Below are positions 21,683-32,998 of a stretch of 64,000 nucleotides of DNA, one piece after another. The stretch is from Carnegiea gigantea. Lineage: Eukaryota > Streptophyta > Magnoliopsida > Caryophyllales > Cactaceae. A model generated the notes under the pieces. It made no database searches, was not told the origin of the DNA, and saw only the letters and a program-made list of their open reading frames with translations. Each line of letters begins with the position of its first letter. Within the stretch, counting starts at the first letter, position 1. The stretch spans positions 420,001 through 484,000 of the forward strand of contig JAKOGI010000416.1 in the NCBI GenBank assembly GCA_029747015.1. Reading direction: 5' to 3'. A program made the translations under genes and the position numbers.

Positions 21683-21870
21683 ATTATCTCTCTGTTATTT
21701 TTCCAGTATTTTCTTAAATGATAAGATGTTGTTTTTATATACATTGGCTGTGAGAAAATATCTTGCTAACTAATCTTGTAACTAATCTTGCCAGCTCAGC
21801 TAAACTATCTTTCATGTTGCCTTTGTTTCTTTTCTTCTTCTTGCTGCTTCTGGGAAGGAGACTTCCAACA
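21543..21870 (-). repeat. Copia 5' LTR with expanded AG microsatellite
   Basis: This 328-bp LTR pairs with 16588-16879. The AG tract at 21625-21678 has 27 units against 8 in the partner, which accounts for nearly all of the 36-bp length difference. CATAC follows at 21871-21875. Confidence 0.92.
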
Positions 21871-22829
21871 CATACGGGTCTTCGCTTGGGGTATGTGCAA
21901 GGGCCTTTTACCAACAGGTGGCAACTTGTCCAAACGGATCCCATCTTTCAACATGCGATGTGCTATTTGCGGCCACACCAAGGAAAGCGATTCCCATGCT
22001 CTACCGGATTGCCCATTGACCTCCAATGTCTGGCAATACAGCCTCGTCCCTCTAAGGCTCTAGCTTGGGCCTTTTCGATGTCTTGAGGACTGCCTACACA
22101 ATGCCAAAAATAATCTAGATACCGATGCATTTGGGGATTTTGTGGCAATTCTACAGAAATTTGGAATACTCGAAACCACTTCATCTTCGCCCACCCTGAT
22201 CATGTTCCAGCCGAGCTAAGCAAACGGGCTTTCGCCTTTGTTGTACACTTCCGCCAAGCTCATCAGCTGGAGCCTACTTTGACCATGTCTCATCCTTGTT
22301 CCTGGCGACCGCTTGATCATAGCATTTACAAGCTGAACTTTGATGCTGGGCAAGTTGGTAACCTCGGTAAAGGATAGGGTGTAATCATACAAAATCATAT
22401 GGGAGACATTATCCTTGCAGCTACAGAACAGAGGTCCTCCTTCAAGGGTCCTGACGTTGAGGAAGCCTTGGTCTGCCTCTTTGGTGTCAAATATGCCCTT
22501 GAATCAGGCATCAAGAATCTCATCGTTGAAGGCGTCTATTTGTCCCTCATAAACTCGCTCAAGAAGAAACGATAACTTTTTGGGCTTTATTATGGAGGGC
22601 ATCCTTTTGAATGTAGCTTGTTTTGATTTTTGCTCTTTCTTGTTTGTGAAGAGGGGGCAATATGGTTGCACATGATCTAGAGCACTTACAATCTTATTCG
22701 TTTAGTAGGAGGTTATGGGAATTTGATGTCCCGGAAACCATTGTTCAATGGGCATCGGATGATATGTACGCTCAAGTTAATTCTACTCCAATATAACCAC
22801 CCCCTTCCTTCTTTTATTAAAAAAAAAAG
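21871..22829 (+). pseudogene. LINE ORF2 C-terminus: zinc-binding region, RNase H and 3' tail
   Basis: The sequence resumes with RVFAWGMCKGLLPTGGNL and CAICGHTKESDSHALPDC, a Cys/His motif matching the zinc-binding domain after LINE RT (zf-RVT). An RNase H-like domain follows: KLNFDAGQVGNLGKG with its first Asp, then VEEALVCLFGVKYALESG with the Glu, and NMVAHDLEHLQS near the end. The ORF ends around 22795 and poly(A) begins at 22819. Several stops interrupt it. The RNase H arm is typical of plant L1-type LINEs. Confidence 0.85.
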
Positions 22830-24480
22830 TCACTCAAATTGACTAATAAAGATTAGTAAGGAATTAACTGCCATTAAAAATATTAAAAGAATAAACCATA
22901 AAACTAAACAAGACAAATCATAACAAGTGGCTGACTTCCTAACTTTCCAACGTGATGAGAGCAATTTACAAATTGAAGTAACGGAAAAGCAATATAAGTA
23001 GATAAGAAGATGAAAAAGTCAAATAATGAAAAACCATGAAACTAAACAAGACAAATAATGAAAAAGTCAATCATTGTTAACCCAACCTATGACATCGACT
23101 AATCAAAAAGGAAAAATAACAATTATCCCAAGGGAAGGAAGAAGAGGGGAAGTTTACAGCAAAGAGAATGAGAGGAAAGATATTGTCATTCAATCCAAAT
23201 GTGAGAATTGATTCATCAGATTAATTGAAACTCAATGCAAGAACAAAAAACAAGAATTAGGTCTGGCATGTTGTGAGAGAAAATCCAGAAGATGAGATAA
23301 AAAACAATGACTTAAAAGTAATTGGATTACAACCTGGGAATCACCCCCCCCCCCCCCCAAAAAAAACAGAGGAAACATCAGAGTTAGTAGTAGAGCAAAA
23401 CGAAGAACATGGAGGGGGAATTAATGTCCCACTAACAACTCAAATCGTACAAAAAAATGGAGATTAGATAGCAGCTAAACTGTGGTCATGGGAAGAACAA
23501 GAAGCGGACAGTATCGAGCTCTATTAATGGCGAAAAAACAGAGCGTTGAAATAGAGCAAAGCTAATGCAACAGCAGTAGCAGAAAGAGGGAATAAGTCAT
23601 TCAACTCGAAGAAATATTCACGAAATCCTAAAGTTTACCACAATACTCTTATCAAAATCAACAAAGATAAAAATTGATTGCAGAAGTTAAAACTCAAGAG
23701 AACAAATCTCAAAATTGAAAACAGTGCAGTGAAATTCGAAAATAGAAATTAAGCCCCAAGATATACTCAAAAATATAAACAAATTCTACCCTAAAACGTA
23801 GCGAACCTCTAAATCATAGCTCTCCTCCTCTTTTTATAGCCCTCCAATTTCAACTCCTTTTCTGTTCCATTGATGGCCACTTAATTTGGGAAAATTGGGT
23901 GGTGAAGATTGCGTTGATGGAAAGAGGGGTATCAAATTTTCAATAATTGTGTACCGTGATGATGGTGGTGATGATATGTGAGGACAATGTTGTATGATAA
24001 TGGGTGATGGGGATGATGTAGGCTGATGATGAAGTTAATGGAGGTGGATGAGGATGATTAAGATGATTAATCTCATGGAACGCTAGTGTCAGTCCGTAGC
24101 GTGGACGCATTTTATGGGTGAACGAGTAAGAGCGAGAAAGGAGGTGGAAGAGGAAAATTAAATTCCGCATGAGGGGGACGGGGGGATTTTGTGGGCATTT
24201 TTACTATTTTTATTTTTTGGATTTCCCCTTTTTTTTCAATTTTGAACTTGCGTTGCTCAATTTTGTGCTTGTAAGTAGAAGTCTGTGTCCTATATGAACT
24301 TAGATGCTCACTATAGTTGAATTCTGCAACTGTCGAGCATTTTCCCCCATCTTTCATATTTTTATTATGGACCAAAAAAAATAAAATAAACCACACGTAA
24401 ATTGCTATTTGCGCACAAAATGGCCATAGAAACATAGTTAAAAAAATCAAAATTTGGTTGCAAACAAATACTTGTAATTT
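22830..24480 (-). repeat. Diverged direct repeat, left copy (candidate LTR)
   Basis: This approximately 1.65-kb segment matches 29480-31600 in the same orientation once the 805-bp insertion in the right copy is ignored. Matching landmarks are the start (AATTGACTAATAAAG against AATTGACGAATAAGG), GACTTCCTAACTTTCC, the TTTTATAGCCCTCCAAT region, the GATGATG-rich stretch and the end TGCAAACAAATAC. On the minus strand both copies have a TATA-like GCTATAAAA at matching positions. With the minus-strand gag relic between them they could be LTRs of an old gypsy element, but I see no clear primer site or target duplication. No protein is encoded. It begins right after the LINE poly(A). Confidence 0.5.
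23344..23366 (+). repeat. Homopolymer tract C15-A8
   Basis: Fifteen C are followed by eight A inside the left direct repeat. The right copy lacks the tract, so it expanded after duplication. The run length may be imprecise in sequencing. Confidence 0.9.
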
Positions 24481-25834
24481 TGATCTTCATGTATCTTTGC
24501 CACTCCTCTTTCTATGGGTAACTTTCCTCCCTTTCATTAGTGTGGTTCCAATGTTTCATTTTGTTGTTCTTTTTTGTACTAATGTAGTGTCACACAAGGG
24601 CATACGGGATCGAACCGTATGTTGAGTACTCCAGTGCCCTTCCTCCCTCCCTCCCTCTCTAATCTAAGTAACCCAGTTCCGTATTTAATGTCTATTTTGA
24701 TCGCAGCTATGAGTTAGATTAATTTTTTCCTTGTGTAAGTACGAGCGTAAGCTCGTTCCCCCCTCGAGCGAAGCTCACGTCATCGTTCCTTCAACAAGTG
24801 CCTTTAAGGATAGAAAGTGACGTTATACTGAAGTGGGTTATGCTCATCCTTGAGTAAAATAAACTACGATCCCTTTAAAAAAAAGTAAAATCCTAACTAA
24901 CTATTATAAGAATCATGGTTGCATTGGGTGTATGCATTAAGCCATTTGCAATTGAGGGGGAGATTATGATGACAATGGATCAATCCTCAATGCCTTGGAT
25001 CTCAATCAGCCAACACTAAAAAATCCAAAGTTAGGTCCTCCGTAGAATCAACCTCAAGCAATCAATGAAATTGGAATATTGAAGCCCAAGATTGTGAACC
25101 AAAATGATGATTAAAACTCCCGGTTAGAGCTCTCTCCTAAAGTTACAATGCCACCAAAGAGAAATCCTCAAGATAAGGCTCCTAATCACCATTCTAAAGA
25201 GGAGATAAAGATTACAGAGGCTTTTGGAGAGAAAGTGCCTTTTGTAATTCAATTTATTAACTTCTCGAATTTAAGAATTACAATAGGGAATGGCTCTATA
25301 AATACCCAAATATACGAAAATTAACTATTACAAAGTGAGGCAAGTGGATCAATAAGAGCCCCAAAAAATATGTTAAGAAAATAAATCCAAATTCTAAAGA
25401 TAATTACAAAATCAATGAATTGGAAATGATACTTCCCTCATCTGCTAAGAAGCTTCTAGAGAGTCATGCTTATCCAAATGGGAGTGCCTCCGCTTAAAAC
25501 CTTTTCCTTCGCGAATGTAGAATTAATTCATGTGAAGAAAAACCCAAGGATCACTACCGTATGTCCCCCAAATTAAGCCAACAATTAGATTGCTTCAAAA
25601 CTGGATTTTGTGCATAATCCTCACTATCTTGATCATTCTCCTCTCAAATGGAGTCCAATGTCAATTTTAAGCAAATGAGACTAAAATAGAAATCTTCGAA
25701 CTTGGGCTTACACCAATTAGGTATGCTTGGGTGAGAACTAAAACTCGCCCAAAATTTAGCATTTACTATGACAAAAACCTAAACTATGATAGTAGCCTTT
25801 TCACCAATTTAATGAATTTAATTGTGAACAACTA
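24481..25834. other. No gene recognised; cluster of short hairpins near 24600-24775
   Basis: The 5' part contains short perfect inverted repeats: CATACGG/CCGTATG with a 7-nt loop (24600-24620), CGAGC/GCTCG with a 4-nt loop (near 24743-24756) and GAGC/GCTC nearby. The rest is AT-rich with no coding sequence. A purine-rich GAGGGGGAGATTATGATGAC near 24953 looks like a polypurine tract and LTR start, but no partner was found. Confidence 0.4.
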
Positions 25835-26021
25835 CTGGAAGGGGAGCCTTAGAGCAACGGTAAGGTTATCTCTGTGTGACCAAAAGGTCACGGGTTCGAG
25901 CTGTGGAATCAGCCACTGACAAAGTCAGGTTAGATTGCCTACAATTCACCCTTGGGGTGCGGCCCTTCCTCGGACCCTGTGTGAACGTGGGATGCTTGTG
26001 CACCGGGCTGCCCCTTTTTTT
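25835..26021 (+). mobile_element. Au-type tRNA-derived SINE
   Basis: The 187-bp element has a tRNA-like head (GAGCAACGGTAAGG as box A region; GGGTTCGAGCTG as box B at about 25892-25903), a tail region ending GTGCACCGGGCTGCCCC, and a terminal T run, all hallmarks of plant Au SINEs. It is flanked by perfect 17-bp direct repeats TTAATTGTGAACAACTA (25818-25834 and 26022-26038). Such elements are transcribed by RNA polymerase III and mobilised by LINE enzymes. Confidence 0.92.
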
Positions 26022-26038
26022 TTAATTGTGAACAACTA

Positions 26039-28199
26039 GTAGAAGTTATTTCATGTTCCTACATTAGACTCATAAGGCTTCCCAAAAAGCCATATGGTTT
26101 TGGGGGCTTGGTTTGAATTTGGATGAGGATGAATGTGGAATTAAAAGTTGGCAAGGGGTTTAGTATTCATCAGATTATGTACACAATTTGGGCAATTGCA
26201 TCACCCTAGTAACCAAATCCCCAAACCATATGCACATAGAATTGTACAAACAAAAGGCATCTAAGTCACTAGATGCACCCTACTTTTTATCATGTCCAAC
26301 AATATGGAAAGATGTATACACCTTGGTGCATCTGAAAATGTGTATCAGTATTTATGAATCGAAGTGCTAATGCTGACATAATCTTCATTTGCTTGCCTAA
26401 TTTACTTATTTACTTTTTTATTCATTTTTTCTGTTTTTGATAATTAAAAACCCACACATCCAAAACCTGCTTTAATTATAAATATTCATGCCTTACCTAA
26501 AAATAGGGGCTTTTTAGGATTATGCGAAGCATTTATTTCATTACCCAAGTAGAAGTGTGATTAAGTACAATAGCACATATTCAATGCGATAAAAGATATG
26601 AAATGAAGATAGTGGTCATCCATATTGGTGATGGATTTTATTCACTTTCTACACCTTTTTTCTTCCTTTCTTTGTGTTTTGCATTTTACATAAGCTTAAA
26701 AGTGCTAGATATAAAAATCACATGCCAACTTAACAATTGCATCCAAAGAATTGATGGCAAAGTGAACAGATAGGTACAAAATCATACATATGATATGAGG
26801 TTACTATAAAATGTCAGAACTACATCCTATACTAGACATCTGATCGTGCAATCTCTGTATACATATAACTCAACAACCTAGCAACATGGGATCACAATCA
26901 CTTAACAAACCGCACAAGCCCCTAAAGCATAACAATTTTTATTTTTTTTAAATGTTTCAAAAATTTTGAAAAAAAGAATATGTGCAATTGGGCACCTTAC
27001 CCCCATACCAAAACTCCACAATATCCTCGTTGTGTAAACCAAGGTGCTACAAGACAATCACATAACCAACATATACCCACAAACCAAAATAGAACCAACA
27101 AACCAAGATGAACCCAAGGAACAAAACCAAAGGAAAAATTGACTCAAATTACATGTATACACAAAATAAGGGTCAAAATAGAAAAAGAAAGATATCCATA
27201 AAATGAACATAAATGTTGGCTGCACTAGAACTAATGTCTCCTTACAATTATCTAAATGAGGCTCTAGGAGCATCATATACTACACCTCAGCTCACAAGTT
27301 GCTACTCATATCAATACCCATGAAAGCTTGTAACAACTTGTCAAACGATTAAGAATAGCTGTCGCAAAATGAGAATAGTAATAATTATGAGGTATTGCTT
27401 AAATATAGCAGGCAAGTGGAATACAATCTAAGGGTGTCTTAAGCTTGTCAAAGCTCTAAGTCCAATCATGAGAGAGTATATGCAAAATCAAACACATATG
27501 CCAATGGTCTAAAAATGATGTGAATATTGAATCAGATAGACTATCCAGAGTGGTTTGTATGAGCTAAATAAAATCAAATATTTCTTAGAGGAGAGGGCAG
27601 ATGACCTTGTCAAGTCCTCTGCCTCTATACGGCTCTCAAGTCTGTTTACATCAATATCATCAAGAGTCTAATCTAAACAATGAGTGTTAGGCAAAAAAAA
27701 ACCTCAGAAACCACAAACGTGGACCTGAGAGGATAAGTGATGGTGAAAACCTAAGGGGGATAAGGGGGCAACATGAATGACGCAAACACTAAGTCATAAG
27801 AAGGCTAAAACTAAAATGGGATTAATAAGCTCCACACTAGAGGGTGTGACCTCAACCATCTCGTCAAAATAAGGGTCCCCTAAAGAGGTCTCATCAACAC
27901 GTTGCTCCTCAATGATAATATCGTCTAACTTAATAGATGTATCATGCTCATCAGTAGAACTAACATCGGCCTCAAATCTCCTTCCTTCTTGGGCTGTCCT
28001 AAGGAAGCCAAAAGAAGAGCTAGAATATGAGTAGTCAAACTATACCCAGAGATGTCACTGGTTGTGCTAAACTCTAAAGAAGGACAATGTTGAGACAAAA
28101 GGGAGTCACTCACTCCCTTATAAGATAACTAATCATGAAAGCAAGGGGATGAGCTAGCCTGATGGTTCAAGAAATGATAAAAAAATACGAAGTGTACTA
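26039..28199. other. Intergenic or decayed repeat DNA
   Basis: No intact gene is visible. About 26715-26930 resembles 41075-41290 in the same orientation (shared CACATGCCAACTTA, ATACAT-ATGA and ACTCAACAACCTAG-like landmarks), so both are copies of an unclassified repeat. The 27400-28199 part may be the downstream internal region of the gag relic that follows. Confidence 0.4.
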
Positions 28200-28640
28200 A
28201 TCATTATGGGAATGATGAAAAGAAGAAATCCCAAATTAGTGCTCACGATTAGCCACTACATCCTCCCTAATTGTCTCTCTCTCATAGGTCTTATCACCTA
28301 AGTACTCAAGAAAATCCCAAGCATGATTTGCATGCATACATAGGAACTCTCCCCACATATAACTCAACCATAATCTTAGTGCTCACGTCCAAATCCTCAT
28401 AAATAATTTGGCACAAATTCCATCTCTCTAAACTATGGCAAGGGCTTTAGGTGATCAATTTCTTGAACCTATTCATATATCTCCAAAATGGCTCATGTTC
28501 ACATTGGATAAAGGAGAGGGTTCCATTCCTATGTCTAATGGTCATGCTAGTGGCAAAGGACCTCCTAAGAAAAGCATCAAAAAAATGAATCCCAAAATGA
28601 GATTGAACCAATCTGAAGACACATACATCCACCTCTAAGA
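28200..28640 (-). pseudogene. Ty3/gypsy-type gag relic
   Basis: Read leftward in two frames, the sequence gives FWRYMNRFKKLIT followed by LERWNLCQIIYEDLD, and then HAWDFLEYLGDKTYE. This is the order seen in plant gypsy gag proteins (the retrotransposon gag domain, with its W..RF..L block and the AW.FLE.L block about 60 residues later). No zinc knuckle or pol follows recognisably. Its position just left of the repeat at 29480-31600 fits a minus-strand element whose 5' LTR is that repeat, which is inference. Confidence 0.6.
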
Positions 28641-29479
28641 ATCTTGTTTAAGAGCAAAAGCAATGAAGTTAATGCTTACAATATCAATGGATGCCTTAAG
28701 ATAGTTACTCAAATAACACCTCCCTCAACTTATGACTAAATAAATAAGGATTATTGATGCCCAAAGCCCGTGAATTTTGGATGGATGTCAACATGATCCA
28801 TTAAGCTCAAACTGCACATCCTCGGGCATATAAAGGAGCTGAAAGCAAGATTTTTGGGAAATTATGACAGGCAAAAAGTGATCTCTCAAGATGCAAGGAG
28901 GCTACGATCAGTCACATTTCTTAGTTTTTCAATTTTCTCTTTAACCGTATTTTTATCCTCAAAATCTCCAAGCCCACTATTTGCAATCGATGAGTCACAT
29001 TTTTTTAGTGTTTAATTTTCTCTTTTTTTCCAGATTTTTTACATTTTCTTATTTTTTGAAAATTTTAATGTCTTAAGAGAAATCGACTAACCGATAACAT
29101 AAAAGGCAAAGTGAAGCAATAACAAAAGAAAGTACCTTTACAATTAATGAACTACAGGAAGGCACGCTCACGTGAAGGAAAAATCAAAATATAACATAAT
29201 AAACCATCTACCACACTAAATAACAAGGCATTGACAAATAAAAAAGTGACCAGATAAATACTTAAGATATTTTTTGATATAATTGTCTAACTGCAAGCAC
29301 ACTGTTAACGTTATAATGTACTAGTAAAGATGGGTTATCCGCATAGGGATGATTGATGAAAATGAGCTGCCAGTAAAATCTATACTGCCATAACTATGAT
29401 AAAATGTACTAATTAATAAAATTAAATTAATATTTACCTTTTTACTTATCACATCTCAAAGGTTTTGCCGAGTTAAAGT
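28641..29479. other. No gene recognised
   Basis: AT-rich sequence between the gag relic and the right direct repeat. If the repeats are LTRs this would be the 5' leader and start of gag. No primer-binding match to initiator-Met or to common gypsy primers was evident next to 29480. Confidence 0.35.
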
Positions 29480-31600
29480 AGCCGCTTTTGCACTTGCTTG
29501 TAAAGTAACTCTAATTGACGAATAAGGTCCAGTAAGTAATTGACTACCATGAAAAAGCTTTAGAAGAATAAATCATAAAATAAACAAGATAAATCATAAC
29601 AAGTTCGTAACTTCCTAACTTTCCAGCATGATGTGAATGATCTACAAATTGAGGTAAGAGAAAAGCAATGGAAGCAAACAAAAGGACAAACCACTGAAAA
29701 AAAAAAAAAAAAAACATTACGAATAAAAATTCAGGAATAAAAGATCGAAAATAATGAATTAAAAGTCTTAAAATTAGAATAGGGAACCAAAGCAGCACCA
29801 AAACAGAGTAAACATTAGATTTGGTAGTAGAACAAAATGAAAAACAAAGGGAGTGGAGGACTCTAAGTTTGCTTACAACAACTCAAATCAGACAAAATAA
29901 AAATGGAGATTAGCATAGCAACCAAACCAAGGTAAGAAGAAGAAGAAGACAAAGAAGAAGATGAAGAAGAACAGGACAACAACAAGCTCAACAAAAAAGA
30001 GCGATTCAAAATAGAGCAAATGCAAATCAAGAACAAAATTGACTAGAACTAAAATTGATTAAACATAAAGCAACATATCTGAAGTTGGCAAACATTGAAA
30101 TGCAATTTAAAATTGAAATTAAGACCTATACTCTAAAGCCTAAACTAATTCTACCATAAAACCTGGCTAACCCCCACATCGTAGCTCTTCTCAAGCTTTT
30201 ATAGCGCTCCAATCTCGATTCCTCTCCGCTTCTTCAACGGGCATTCAATTTCTGATGGAAGGAGGTTGTCCAAATTGGTAAAGATGGTATTCCAGAAGAC
30301 GATGTTGGCGATATGTGTGAATGGTGTTTCATGATGATAGGTGACAGGGTGATGTACGTTGATGAAGTCGTGGAGGAAAATGAGGATGATAAAGATCATT
30401 AATCCAGTGGTGTATTAGGATTGGTCCTATTTCGCATTTTTTAGGATTTAGCTAAGAGTTTACATCTTTTTACAACTTCTTACATCTCCTTATATACTTA
30501 ACGTAATCCTTATATCTTCTTACATCTTCTTACATCTCCTTATATCTTCTCACATCTCCATATATCTTCTTATATCTCATAGATTTTCTATAACATTCAT
30601 TTAATTTAGTTACAGAAATATATATTTTTTTAATAGTACTACCAATATACAAATTTATAAATATCTTATAAACACAACATTTATATAAAGATAAAAACAT
30701 AATATAATGATGTAAATTATATTTGAGTTTCGACAAGAAATATATGTTATTATAGATGACCATACTTTTATTTATATTTAAAATTATTTACTTAAAATAG
30801 GAATTTATTTGAAGAGTTATATTCAATTTTGTCAAAAAAGTTTTTTTTTTGTGTTATACTTTGCTTATTCGATCAAACTAATATTCATATAAAAAATCTT
30901 GGATGAAATTTTATTCACCAAATTTATGGAGATTAATATATTTTATTGTTGTGTAATTAACTTAATTAATTGTTTATTTTTAATAAGTATATTATTTTAA
31001 TATTATTATTTTTCATCCAAAACGTTCATTGTAAAAAAAAATTATACTATATAACTCTTTAACAATTCAACAACCCCTTACATCCATCTTTACAGCTCCT
31101 TACGGCTTCTTACATCTTCTTACAGCTCCTTACATCTCCTTACATCTCCTTACAGTTTCTTACAACTCCTTACATCTTCTTACATCTATCTATCTATCTA
31201 AAATGCGAAATAGAAAAGGCCCTTAGTGTTAGTGGTGGAGACACATTTACTATGCCAAAAAGAAAGTGAAGGGAATGAAGGAAATTAAATCACTTAGAAG
31301 GAGGCAAGGGAATTTTTGGTTTTTTAATTATTTTATTATTTTATGAATTTTTCTTTTTTGTTTTTAGTTTTGAACTTTGGTTTCTCAATTTTGGCCTGCG
31401 TAGAGAAGCTTACGACCCATATGAGCTTAGATACTTCTCGTGAGCACTTTTGCATTTTTCTTGTTGATCTACAAACATAAAATAAACGACATGTGAAGTC
31501 CTAATTTAACATTTATTTTGAGTACAAAATATATAACAAGTATCATAAAATATCAGGTTTGGGTGCAAACAAATACCTCTACGTCTACATTTTGCTATTT
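29480..31600 (-). repeat. Diverged direct repeat, right copy (candidate LTR), with nested element
   Basis: This is the partner of 22830-24480. Similarity runs from about 29480 to 31580 and is interrupted at 30418-31222 by the inverted-repeat element. The minus-strand TATA-like motif lies near 30196-30206. Divergence is substantial, with many substitutions and indels, so the pair is old. A GAAGAAGAAG-rich stretch near 29935-29970 is absent from the left copy. Confidence 0.5.
30418..31222. mobile_element. PIF/Harbinger-like non-autonomous element with decamer arrays
   Basis: The 805-bp insertion is bounded by TTA (30415-30417 and 31223-31225) and by 23-bp terminal inverted repeats whose inner 14 bp, CTATTTCGCATTTT, are identical. 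The left end starts GGATTGGTC and the right end (reversed) GGGCCTTTT. TTA duplication and GG-starting ends fit PIF/Harbinger elements. Inside each end are arrays of a 10-bp unit, variants of CTTCTTACAT and CTCCTTACAT, in the same orientation at both ends (about 30460-30590 and 31070-31195). No transposase is encoded. The left direct-repeat copy lacks it, confirming an insertion. Confidence 0.78.
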
Positions 31601-32956
31601 CTCAAGTAAGACAAACTAAGCTACCTAAAGGAAAAAATAAAATCAAAAATTCTAACTCACTTTCGGAGCATGGGTGTATTTAGTGTTTGTGTAACGCCAC
31701 CAATTTCTAATTACCTAATTATATTGGTCTAATGATGTATTATCTATGATTGTCGAGGAAGTCCCTCGATATAAGGCATCATCGTCGTCGTTTAATGGAA
31801 CAAGGCTTCTTGGAACTGCATATCTATTAAAAACATTCTTACATTCATCTAGTCAACCCAAAAATTAGGGATAAGAAAGAATATTCACCAAATTGATTGA
31901 TTTGTAATACGCCTTACAAACCCAGCAAAGTATTCCTAAACACTTCAAAAGAGCATTTGTCCAAAAATTTATACAATTGACTTGTTCCGTTCTCAGAAGT
32001 GCTAGCCTCTAAATCACCATGAGCATTTAGCTAGCGAACCATCAACAAAAATAGCAAACCCTCATCTACTTCTTGCTACCTTCTGGCTTGCTTCAATCAG
32101 AGTTGTTCACGGATCCCTTACATAAAACAAAAAACATAAAAAAGTTTGAATAATGAGCCCAAACTCCGTATGTACATCTCTATACCGTAAAATAAACTTT
32201 ATATTCAGTTTAATTGAGTGTCTGCATTTCAAAACATTTTGTTCGATAACAGGAGAGAGAATGTGTGAGCAAAATTACTTTGTTGGTTGTTATATGAAAG
32301 TGGACCCCTATTGACGCCTTAAGCGATCTTGAAATAGGGGCACACCTCCCAGACCGATAAGGAGGACTGATCTGTAGTCTTACGGTTAAACTAAAGGGCA
32401 TAAGCCTTGATGATTTATAATTGATGAGGACCACTTATTCAGGTGACAAAACATTGTGTAGAATAATTCATTACATAAATATTACATGAATTTTTATAAC
32501 TTAAGAAACATGTGAGTGTTTGAAGAGTAAAGACAACATACATAGCTGGTCTTTGAAATCACTCTTATAATAAAAAATGTTTGTTATAACTTAAAATAAC
32601 AGACGCAACCTTATTTCGGCTCCAAATGAATAAAAATGTTTGTTAGAAAATTTTTTGGTTAAATAAGTAATTCAAAATCCTTTGATCCTTCTTTCAATTA
32701 TTAACACACCCATCACTATTCACTTAAGTTGATTCTATTTCACTTTGTCTGTATTCTTCATTTCGATATTGCTGACGTTTATATTATTAATGTTATAAAA
32801 GGGTATTGATATAACTCGCCTCATTTTTATTAACATCTATGTTAATATCATTATCATTATAGTTACATTAAAAGCTTGTTATTTTCAATATTTTTGTCAC
32901 ACTTGTTAGTATTAACGTTATCATTATCATCAATGTTGTTAGTATTATTGTTATTA

Positions 32957-32998
<42 letters not shown>

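Larger units (their letters stand above)
16588..21870 (-). mobile_element. Ty1/copia retrotransposon with paired LTRs, minus strand
   Basis: This 5283-bp element has LTRs at 16588-16879 (3') and 21543-21870 (5') and perfect CATAC target duplications (16583-16587 and 21871-21875). The initiator-Met primer site is at 21531-21542. The coding order on the minus strand is gag, protease, integrase, RT, RNase H. It has several stops and frame changes but keeps every domain. Removing it restores the LINE at VPPHI-RVFAWG. The PF14244-like gag separates it from the Sirevirus family above. Confidence 0.93.
11509..22829 (+). mobile_element. L1-type LINE retrotransposon, split by nested insertions
   Basis: Four collinear blocks (11509-12024, 13495-14796, 15429-16587, 21871-22829), together about 3.9 kb, make one plus-strand LINE once the inserted LTR elements are removed. 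The order is endonuclease, reverse transcriptase, zinc-binding region, RNase H and a poly(A) tail at about 22819-22829. Its 5' part (5' UTR, gag-like ORF1, start of endonuclease) is missing because the Sirevirus tandem entered the endonuclease; it may lie beyond the left edge. Each internal junction is marked by a target-site duplication of the inserted element. Many stops show it is dead. Confidence 0.9.

Noticed and set aside
21487..21744. Open frames with long Ser-Leu or Arg-Glu repeats
   Set aside because: They cross the AG dinucleotide tract in the copia 5' LTR and are repeat artefacts.
25850..25925. tRNA gene
   Set aside because: The tRNA-like A and B boxes belong to an Au SINE with poly-T tail and target duplications; no complete cloverleaf is formed.
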